In this document: positions 32,835 to 38,909 of the stretch, piece by piece
How positions within the stretch are numbered: the stretch's first letter is position 1
Layout: every line of letters starts with the position of its first letter
Origin: Flavobacteriales bacterium
Lineage (GTDB): Bacteria > Bacteroidota > Bacteroidia > Flavobacteriales > Flavobacteriaceae
Reading direction: 5' to 3'
DNA length: 38,909 nt
NCBI GenBank assembly: GCA_024229195.1
Contig: JAAESS010000144.1
Coordinates: 1-38,909 of the forward strand
Translations under genes and position numbers: made by a program
The notes under the pieces: model-generated
The model's database searches: none
What the model was told of the DNA's origin: nothing
What the model saw: the letters and a program-made list of their open reading frames with translations, nothing else

Positions 32835-33364
32835 GAATGATCTGGATTTATTAACTGCAATAATACAACATCTTTATACGCTCCTTTTACTTTCAACCAG
32901 TCTTTTTGAATACCAACTCTAGAAAAGTTTAATTTTTCAAATAAATGTAAGCTACTCTCATTGTTCAGTGAAATATTTGCATAAAGCTGATGAAGGTCAA
33001 GATGTTCAAAAGCATAGTGCACAAATACCTTTAAGGCATTTTCTCCTAAACTGTTTTGCTGGAATTTTTTTAAGATAAGAATGCCAATTCCGGCTTTTTT
33101 ATGATGGGGATTAAAATCAAAAAGGTCAATAAGACCTAAAACCGTATCGTCCTTTTTTTGTGTGATTACAAGACGAAGTTGTTTGACTTCAAAAATATCG
33201 AGGTGGGCATTGTTCAGGTATTGACTCAGAACTTGTTTTGAATAGGGGGCAAGCGTATTGCTTATTTCCCAAAATTGAGGGTCATTTTCTACAGAAAAAA
33301 GTAGGTCGAGGTCACTTGCTTCGAGTGCTCTTAGCTTTATGATATCGTTTTCAAGCAGCCCCAT
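32831..33364 (-). CDS. GNAT-family N-acetyltransferase
   Basis: A 177-residue acetyltransferase of the RimJ/RimL-like type. KLRALEASDLDLLFSVENDP begins the fold, and the acetyl-CoA-binding region is AGIGILILKKFQQNSLGENA. The C-terminal half is LDLHQLYANISLNNESSLHLFEKLNFSRVG, with the Asn-x-Ser motif typical of this group. The ATG at 33364 is used; a GTG at 33370 would give the four-base GTGA overlap with dapF and is also possible. Substrate unknown. Confidence 0.88.
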   Translation of the reverse strand: MGLLENDIIKLRALEASDLDLLFSVENDPQFWEISNTLAPYSKQVLSQYLNNAHLDIFEVKQLRLVITQKKDDTVLGLIDLFDFNPHHKKAGIGILILKKFQQNSLGENALKVFVHYAFEHLDLHQLYANISLNNESSLHLFEKLNFSRVGIQKDWLKVKGAYKDVVLLQLINPDHS

Positions 33365-33366
33365 AA

Positions 33367-34146
33367 TCACAGTTTTATAGTTCCTTTAAAAACAAAAGTT
33401 GCCGGTCCGGTAAGAACAATTTTCTTGTAGATATTATTTTCCTTTTCGAATTCAATTTGTAATCTGCCACCGGGAGTTTCAATATTGATTTTTTTTTCCT
33501 TGGTCAGATCTGTATGGAAGCTTGCCAGTGCAACTGCTGTAACACCTGTACCACAGCTTAAGGTTTCACCTTCAACGCCTCGCTCATAAGTTCTTACATT
33601 AAAAGTGTTGTTATCAATTTTCTCCGCAAAATTCACATTGGTTCCGGTTTCAAAATAAGGAGCCCCATATCTGATCTTTCTGCCTTTTTCCATCACATCA
33701 ACTACCCGTAAGTTCTTAGTAAAAGTCACGTGATGAGGTGATCCTGTATCCAAAAATACATGATCCTTGTGAACTTCAATCGTCTCAACATCCATCATAT
33801 TAAGACTAACTTGTTCTTCATGAATCGTTGCATAATATTTCTCACCTATGGCATTAAATGATGTGGAGTTTTGAAAAAGCCCCAGTGTTTTGGCGAATGC
33901 CACCATACACCTTCCTCCATTTCCGCACATGGATCCCGGTCGCCCGTCCGCATTATAATACAACATATTAAAATCAGCATCAACTGAATTTTCGAGGAGC
34001 ATAAGTCCATCAGCCCCTATTCCGAATCTTCGGTCGCAATAAAGTTTGATCAAATCATAATCCTTTTTCGGAAAATTGTCTGTGCGATTGTCAATGATCA
34101 CAAAATCATTACCCGCTCCCTGGTATTTACAGAAATCTAATTTCAT
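33367..34146 (-). CDS. dapF: Diaminopimelate epimerase
   Basis: Converts LL- to meso-diaminopimelate for lysine and peptidoglycan synthesis. The 259-residue protein has the two catalytic cysteines C74 (GSMCGNGGRC) and C198 (GETLSCGTGVTAVA). KYQGAGNDFVIIDN at the N-terminus and the two-fold-repeat layout are typical. It is the first gene of the GNAT-mltG-DUF2279 operon. A TACATTTG box ends four bases before the ATG. Confidence 0.97.
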   Translation of the reverse strand: MKLDFCKYQGAGNDFVIIDNRTDNFPKKDYDLIKLYCDRRFGIGADGLMLLENSVDADFNMLYYNADGRPGSMCGNGGRCMVAFAKTLGLFQNSTSFNAIGEKYYATIHEEQVSLNMMDVETIEVHKDHVFLDTGSPHHVTFTKNLRVVDVMEKGRKIRYGAPYFETGTNVNFAEKIDNNTFNVRTYERGVEGETLSCGTGVTAVALASFHTDLTKEKKINIETPGGRLQIEFEKENNIYKKIVLTGPATFVFKGTIKL

Positions 34147-34150
34147 ATTG

Positions 34151-34158
34151 CAAATGTA
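34151..34158 (-). promoter_or_regulatory. -7 box of dapF (TACATTTG)
   Basis: On the minus strand TACATTTG is separated from the ATG (34144-34146) by only CAAT. The spacing equals that of queE and trmD, so the dapF operon may start on an almost leaderless message. Confidence 0.5.
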
Positions 34159-34227
34159 GGAATTATTGCAGTAAATGTTTCTTGTTAAAGTTAGGTTAAA
34201 GTGGTTCTGACTTGCTTTTTTTCTTAC

Positions 34228-34235
34228 TAAATTTG
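34228..34235 (+). promoter_or_regulatory. -7 box of the HtrA gene (TAAATTTG)
   Basis: TAAATTTG matches TAnnTTTG and lies 24 bases before the ATG at 34259. A TTC, rather than TTG, lies at about the -33 position. Confidence 0.5.
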
Positions 34236-34258
34236 GAATAAATGAAAAAAATGTAATT

Positions 34259-35704
34259 ATGAAAAACTTTTTAAAGATGTTGGCAGTATCTGCTTTAGGT
34301 GGTATAATAACATTGGGAGGTTACATGTACTTCATTGATCATCAAGAGCTTGGAGATGCGTTGCAAACTACTCAGATGCCGAATATGATACCTTCAAATT
34401 ATGAATCAGCGCGCGTTGCAGCAGCAGAGAATACTGATTTTACTGCTGTTGCGGAAAAATCAATTCACGCTGTAGTTCATGTCAAAAATATGAGTACCTC
34501 AAGCGCCAAATCGAATTCTCTCTATGAATTTTTTTATGGACAATCCGGTTCAACAGAAAGACAAGTAGTTGGGTCAGGATCAGGTGTGATCATTTCCTCT
34601 GATGGCTATATTATTACGAATAACCATGTGATAAAAAATGCCCGTAAATTGGAAGTAACCTTGAATAATAAGGAAACATACACAGCAGAGGTTGTCGGAG
34701 CAGATGAGAGTACGGATATAGCCTTGCTCAAGATTGATAAGTCTGAATTACCTTATCTGCCTTTTGGGGATTCTGATCATTTAAATGTCGGAGAATGGGT
34801 ATTGGCTGTTGGAAATCCTTTTAATCTTACTTCAACGGTTACCGCTGGAATTGTCAGTGCGAAGGCCAGAGACATTAATATGATGAATAACAACAAAGTG
34901 ATCGAATCTTTTATACAAACCGATGCGGCCGTCAATCCGGGGAATAGTGGTGGAGCTTTGGTCAATACCAGAGGAAATTTAATTGGTATCAATACGGCTA
35001 TCTCGTCCCAAACGGGTTCTTATATCGGTTATTCTTTCGCTGTACCATCAAACATTGCCAAAAAGGTAATAGAAGATATTTTAGAGTTTGGGAACGTTCA
35101 ACGGGCCTATCTTGGAATTAATTATGAAGAATTGAATAGTGAAAAGGCTAATGAATTTGGTGTTGGAAGTACACAAGGGGTATTGATCACAAGAGTAATT
35201 GATCAAGGAGCTGCTAAAGAAGCGGGTTTAATGGTGAATGATATTATCGTAAAAATGGATAATGTGAAAATCTCTAAATTTTCTGATCTACAAGGTTATT
35301 TAGGTTCTAAAAGACCAGGAGATGAGGTGCAAGTGACAGTTCTAAGAGACGAAGTAAATAAAACTTTCCCTTTAAAATTGAAAAATCAGTTTGGGAAATA
35401 CAAGTTTGAGAATAGAGATTTCTCGGAATATTTTATTGGAGAATTAGAGCCTATCCGAAAAAGTGATGCTAATAAATTTGATATTGATTACGGGGTAAAA
35501 ATCCTAAATCTCAAAAATGATGCAATCGAAAGAACATATGGTGTTGGAAACGGAGATATAATTTTGGCAGTGGAAGATCAAAAAGTATATAGTTCAGAAC
35601 AAGTGGATCAATTATTAAAGAAGTACCAGAATAAAGAATATTTTGAGTTGCAGATACTTACAAAAAGCGGAAAGCAAGGTTATATCAGGGTAAGATCAGA
35701 CTGA
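34259..35704 (+). CDS. HtrA/DegP-type (Do family) serine protease
   Basis: Periplasmic protease-chaperone for misfolded envelope proteins. It has 481 residues. An N-terminal hydrophobic segment (about 5-27) acts as signal or anchor. The catalytic triad is H123 (TNNHVI), D153 (STDIALLKID) and S230 (NPGNSGGAL). Two PDZ domains follow, the first with YLGINYEELNSEKANEFGV and the second near the C-terminus. It is divergent from dapF and ends in a strong terminator, so it is monocistronic. Confidence 0.95.
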   Translation: MKNFLKMLAVSALGGIITLGGYMYFIDHQELGDALQTTQMPNMIPSNYESARVAAAENTDFTAVAEKSIHAVVHVKNMSTSSAKSNSLYEFFYGQSGSTERQVVGSGSGVIISSDGYIITNNHVIKNARKLEVTLNNKETYTAEVVGADESTDIALLKIDKSELPYLPFGDSDHLNVGEWVLAVGNPFNLTSTVTAGIVSAKARDINMMNNNKVIESFIQTDAAVNPGNSGGALVNTRGNLIGINTAISSQTGSYIGYSFAVPSNIAKKVIEDILEFGNVQRAYLGINYEELNSEKANEFGVGSTQGVLITRVIDQGAAKEAGLMVNDIIVKMDNVKISKFSDLQGYLGSKRPGDEVQVTVLRDEVNKTFPLKLKNQFGKYKFENRDFSEYFIGELEPIRKSDANKFDIDYGVKILNLKNDAIERTYGVGNGDIILAVEDQKVYSSEQVDQLLKKYQNKEYFELQILTKSGKQGYIRVRSD

Positions 35705-35753
35705 TAATTTTAATTTCCGATCCTTCGGCTTAGAAAGAAATTAACAATATGTT

Positions 35754-35782
35754 AAAAAACTACTCCTCAGGAGTAGTTTTTT
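35754..35782 (+). terminator. Terminator after the HtrA gene
   Basis: AAAAAACTACTCC (35754-35766) and GGAGTAGTTTTTT (35770-35782) are perfect complements around TCA. A-tract on one side and T-tract on the other make it a classical intrinsic terminator, usable in either direction. Confidence 0.93.
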
Positions 35783-35807
35783 TTATAAATAACATATAAT
35801 AAAGACA

Positions 35808-35815
35808 TATTTTTG
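35808..35815 (+). promoter_or_regulatory. -7 box of the GAPDH gene (TATTTTTG)
   Basis: TATTTTTG fits TAnnTTTG and ends 28 bases before the ATG at 35844. It lies directly behind the terminator of the previous gene, giving an insulated promoter. No TTG at -33; the region is T-rich. Confidence 0.5.
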
Positions 35816-35843
35816 CGTTCTTAATAAAAAGAAACCCATTGAT

Positions 35844-37289
35844 ATGAAATTAATGAACAGTTATGAAGAGCAATTATCCAAGGAGGTAGAACTCAGAAGG
35901 ATGACTGTAGAACTGATTAAAATAATCAGTGATTTATGGTATGAAAACAACATTGAGTTATTTCTGTTCAGAAATCAGCTTATCGATAGGAATGTGAGTG
36001 AAATATTGAATTTACTGGATTATTCAAAGGAATTTGTTCAAAAACCAATTTCAATGAAGCACATGCTTCAGATTGCAAAAGAGATTCAGAAAATGGATTT
36101 ACATCCATCCAAAATCGATATTGGAAAACTAGCTTATGTTTTTCACCTGACAGGAGAAACTGATGTTACTGATTTCGTATCGCACAAGCTAAATGGAGCT
36201 AAGTATGGAAATGGAATAAAGCCGAAGGATGTCGTTTTGTATGGTTTCGGACGAATCGGACGCTTGTTGGCCAGAGAATTGATGTCGAGAACCGGAAAAG
36301 GCGTTCAGATGAGGTTAAGAGCTATTGTGACGCGAGGAGAAGTTACCCGTGAAGTTTTGGAAAAAAGAGCTTCAATGTTGCGAAAAGATTCTGTTCATGG
36401 TTATTTTAAAGGATCTGTAAAAGTTGATATGGAACAACAAGCACTGATCATTAATGGAACTACAGTTTTTGTTATTTCTGCGAATGCTCCGGAAGATCCT
36501 GATTATACGCGATATGGCATAAATGATGCTTTGATCATCGACAATACAGGTGCCTTTAGAACAGAAGAGGCTCTGGCAAGGCATTTGGAAGCGAAAGGGG
36601 CTGATAAAGTGTTACTTACTGCACCGGGAATTGGTGATGTTCCAAATATCGTTTATGGTGTTAATGAGCATAAATTTGATCCGGATGAGCATAGAATCTA
36701 TTCAGCTGCTTCCTGTACAACAAATGCGATCACACCCGTGTTAAAAGTTATTAACGATACACTGGGAGTCAAACATGGACATATTGAGACGATACATGCT
36801 TATACCAATGACCAGAATCTGGTAGACAATATGCATAATAAATATCGAAGAGGTCGGGCTGCTGCTTTAAATATGGTCATTACAGAGACAGGAGCCGGAA
36901 AAGCCGTATCTAAGGCCGTACCAGAGTTATCTGGTAAATTGACTTCAAATGCTATTCGAGTGCCGGTTCCAAACGGATCACTTGCCATATTGAATTTAAA
37001 CCTTCAGAGTAAAACATCTCGTGAAGATCTAAACGCTATTATGAAGAAATATGCTTTGGAAGGAGATCTTGTTGAACAAATCAGATATTCTATGAGCAAT
37101 GAACTCGTATCTTCCGATATTGTTGGGAATCTTGAACCCTCTATTTTTGACAGCCATGCGACTATCGTATCCAAAGAAGGAGATCATGCCATCCTTTATG
37201 TCTGGTATGATAATGAATATGGATACAGTCATCAGGTATTAGGACTAGCAAAATATATCGCGAAAGTGAGAAGGTTCGCTTATTATTAA
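35844..37289 (+). CDS. Long-form glyceraldehyde-3-phosphate dehydrogenase
   Basis: Phosphorylating GAPDH of the 480-residue class, clearly longer than the usual 333-residue enzyme. Residues 1-128 are an extra, mostly helical N-terminal region. The NAD-binding motif GFGRIGR is at 134-140, and the active-site cysteine C291 in SAASCTTNAITPV is paired with H318. The C-terminal VPVPNGSLAIL and WYDNEYGYSHQVL are as in canonical enzymes. Bacteroidota often carry both a short and a long gap gene; the long form may favour NADP or work in another direction. Coenzyme preference cannot be read safely. Confidence 0.9.
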   Translation: MKLMNSYEEQLSKEVELRRMTVELIKIISDLWYENNIELFLFRNQLIDRNVSEILNLLDYSKEFVQKPISMKHMLQIAKEIQKMDLHPSKIDIGKLAYVFHLTGETDVTDFVSHKLNGAKYGNGIKPKDVVLYGFGRIGRLLARELMSRTGKGVQMRLRAIVTRGEVTREVLEKRASMLRKDSVHGYFKGSVKVDMEQQALIINGTTVFVISANAPEDPDYTRYGINDALIIDNTGAFRTEEALARHLEAKGADKVLLTAPGIGDVPNIVYGVNEHKFDPDEHRIYSAASCTTNAITPVLKVINDTLGVKHGHIETIHAYTNDQNLVDNMHNKYRRGRAAALNMVITETGAGKAVSKAVPELSGKLTSNAIRVPVPNGSLAILNLNLQSKTSREDLNAIMKKYALEGDLVEQIRYSMSNELVSSDIVGNLEPSIFDSHATIVSKEGDHAILYVWYDNEYGYSHQVLGLAKYIAKVRRFAYY

Positions 37290-37390
37290 TTCTGGTATAA
37301 ATCTCTTTACATAATAGTTTCGGGATAAATTGGTCTTGAGTTGCTAAAAGTTTTTTATTTTTATCAGCTTATTAAAGCAAATTTACCCCT

Positions 37391-38542
37391 ATGAAAAAAT
37401 TATACTTACTCTCTTTTCTCGCATTTTTAGCTTTTGTCTCCTGTAATAAAGACAAGCAAAATGCTCAAATACCGCCTCAACCTTTTAAGGTATATGAAAT
37501 TAAATCGAAATCTGTTCCTATTTACGAGGAGTTTGTAGGCCAGGTTTATGGTGAAAAGGATATACCCATTCGGGCAAGAGTGGTCGGTTTTTTGGAAGGA
37601 ATTCATTTTAAGGAGGGTTCAAGGGTAAAAAAAGGACAATTACTTTATTCAATTGATCCTGATCCCTTGCAACAGGAAGTCGCGGCCCAAACTAGTATGG
37701 TTGCTCAGGCAAAAACTGTTTTGGTTCAGACGGAGAGTGATTTGAAAAGGATCCAGCCTTTGGCAGAAATGTCGGCAGTTAGTGAACAGGAATTAGACAT
37801 GGCAACTTCTCAGAGAGATGCTGCAATTTCAGCTTTAGAAGCTGCAAAAGCAGAATTAAATATTGCAAAAATTAATTTGGGTTATGCAAAAATGTATGCC
37901 CCTATAGAAGGAATCATAGGGAAAACTTTGGCAAGAGAAGGAGAATTTGTTGGAAAGGATCCAAATCCGGTTATTTTAAATACGGTCTCTCAACTCCGAT
38001 CAGTTCGGGTTCAGTTCTTTTTATCAGAAAATGATTACTTAAAAGTTGCGAGAGAATACACAAGACGAACAGCAAATAAAATTGAGTCAAAGGGAGATTC
38101 AGTGAAGCTAGAATTAATTCTTGCTGATGGCTCCATTTATCCTCATAAAGGGGTGGTTGACTTTATAGATAGAAGTGTAGATGCTTCTACAGGAGCCATT
38201 TTGATACAAGCAACATTTCCTAATCCTGACAGATTAATTCGACCCGGTCAGTTTGCGAGAATTAAAGCAAAAATAAAGCAAGCCGAGAATGCCATCCTCA
38301 TTCCTCAGATATGCGCATCAGAGTTACAAGGTCAGTACTCTGTTTTTTTGGTAAATGCTGAAAATAAATTGGAAACGAGACAAGTAGATGTAGGAGAGAC
38401 GATAGGAGAGTATTACATTATCAAGAAAGGCCTAGCAAGTGGGGACAAGATTATTTTGGAAGGTGTTCAAAAAGGAAGAACTGATATGGAAATTGTTCCG
38501 GAAATAACGGAATTTAAATCAAAACAAACCCCTCAATTATAG
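37391..38542 (+). CDS. RND efflux periplasmic adaptor (membrane fusion protein)
   Basis: The 383-residue lipoprotein adaptor links an RND pump to an outer-membrane channel. Signal and lipobox MKKLYLLSFLAFLAFVSCNK put the lipidated cysteine at residue 18. It has the lipoyl/barrel-sandwich motif GFLEGIHFKEGSRVKKGQLLYSIDP (as GFLEGIHFKEGSRV and KKGQLLYSIDP), a coiled-coil hairpin of about 95-165, YAPIEGIIGKTLAREGEFVG, and beta-barrel and membrane-proximal domains. The RND permease gene starts three bases after its stop. Substrate unknown. Confidence 0.94.
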   Translation: MKKLYLLSFLAFLAFVSCNKDKQNAQIPPQPFKVYEIKSKSVPIYEEFVGQVYGEKDIPIRARVVGFLEGIHFKEGSRVKKGQLLYSIDPDPLQQEVAAQTSMVAQAKTVLVQTESDLKRIQPLAEMSAVSEQELDMATSQRDAAISALEAAKAELNIAKINLGYAKMYAPIEGIIGKTLAREGEFVGKDPNPVILNTVSQLRSVRVQFFLSENDYLKVAREYTRRTANKIESKGDSVKLELILADGSIYPHKGVVDFIDRSVDASTGAILIQATFPNPDRLIRPGQFARIKAKIKQAENAILIPQICASELQGQYSVFLVNAENKLETRQVDVGETIGEYYIIKKGLASGDKIILEGVQKGRTDMEIVPEITEFKSKQTPQL

Positions 38543-38545
38543 ACC

Positions 38546-38909
38546 ATGGCAGAAGATAAAGGAAACTTTTTTGTACGGAGGCCAATTGTCGCAATGGTAA
38601 TTGCGATCATAATTGTAATTGTAGGAGGGGTATCTTTAATAGGATTGCCCATTGAACAATATCCCAACCTGACACCACCAATCGTTCAGGTAAGAGGAAC
38701 TTATACGGGTGCTAATGCATTGAATGTTGAGGAATCAATGGCTACACCATTGGAGCAACAGATCAACGGTGTTGATAATATGATCTACATGAAATCGACC
38801 AATGCCAATGATGGTACGATGGTGATTGATGTATCTTTTGATGTAGGGACTGATCCGGATATGAATACTGTATTGGCTCAAAACCGTGTTTCTGCAGCAA
38901 CAGCTAAAC
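38546..38909 (+). CDS. RND efflux permease (AcrB/MexB type), partial
   Basis: The N-terminal 121 residues of an inner-membrane proton-driven transporter are cut by the window end. It begins MAEDKGNFFVRRPIVAMVIA with TM1, then PIEQYPNLTPPIVQVRGTYT, ATPLEQQINGVDNMIYMKS and FDVGTDPDMNTVLAQNRVS. These match the first part of the porter domain of HAE1-type RND pumps. The ATG is three bases downstream of the adaptor stop, so the two form an operon. Confidence 0.95.
   Translation, partial: MAEDKGNFFVRRPIVAMVIAIIIVIVGGVSLIGLPIEQYPNLTPPIVQVRGTYTGANALNVEESMATPLEQQINGVDNMIYMKSTNANDGTMVIDVSFDVGTDPDMNTVLAQNRVSAATAK

Overview
This window looks like a chromosomal segment of a low-GC Bacteroidota, most likely Flavobacteriia. 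Four things point there: a PorQ component of the type IX secretion system; repeated promoter-like octamers of the form TAnnTTTG upstream of genes, with no clear Shine-Dalgarno sequences; flavobacterial small proteins such as a DUF6095-like membrane protein; and typical neighbourhoods (porQ-cmk, ffh-folD, thioesterase/dnaA/low-molecular-weight phosphatase/tetrapyrrole-methylase-like enzyme). No tRNA, rRNA, CRISPR array or prophage is visible.

Layout. 1-167 is the tail of an unknown gene. 174-1080 is a small mobile island: a REP-associated tyrosine transposase (RAYT) on the minus strand, with a 54-bp near-perfect palindrome on one side and a 23-bp copy of its arm plus further short repeats on the other. 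1095-5817 holds porQ-cmk, queE (opposite strand), a HerA/DUF853 ATPase and a lipoprotein. 5847-6182 is a collapsed pyridoxamine-phosphate-oxidase-like pseudogene that runs into a cupin gene. 6602-10296 is a minus-strand block: ffh-folD and an alpha/beta hydrolase-exported MsrB pair. 10500-13009 is a translationally coupled MFS transporter and L-2-hydroxyglutarate oxidase. 13051-15050 holds an MscS channel and a secreted Arg/Pro/Ser/Thr-repeat protein. 15207-19226 encodes membrane transporters (MATE, polysaccharide flippase, LysE) and a DinB-fold protein. 19235-21905 has an uncharacterised ATP-grasp ligase with a DUF6095-like partner, and icd.

21906-23026 is a 1.1-kb stretch without a recognised gene. 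It is not empty: on the minus strand it contains two promoter-like elements each followed by a strong terminator-like hairpin, so it may encode one or two unrecognised small RNAs. 23027-25146 is rplS, trmD and prmC (minus). 25305-30144 contains ribD, a YigZ/IMPACT protein, a thioesterase, and dnaA followed by a phosphatase and an RsmI-like methyltransferase. 30141-34146 (minus) carries a lysozyme-like protein and a coupled dapF-acetyltransferase-mltG-DUF2279 operon with a peptidoglycan theme. 34259-38909 holds an HtrA/Deg protease ending in a clear terminator, a 481-residue GAPDH with an N-terminal extension, and the start of an RND efflux operon cut by the window end.

Most of the window is ordinary housekeeping DNA. 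The parts most worth a second look are the 21.9-23.0 kb spacer, the RAYT island, the shared TAnnTTTG-4 nt-ATG start architecture of queE, trmD and dapF, the possible rplS leader structure, and the uncharacterised ATP-grasp/DUF6095 pair. Assignments come from reading motifs and remembered family features; no database search was made.
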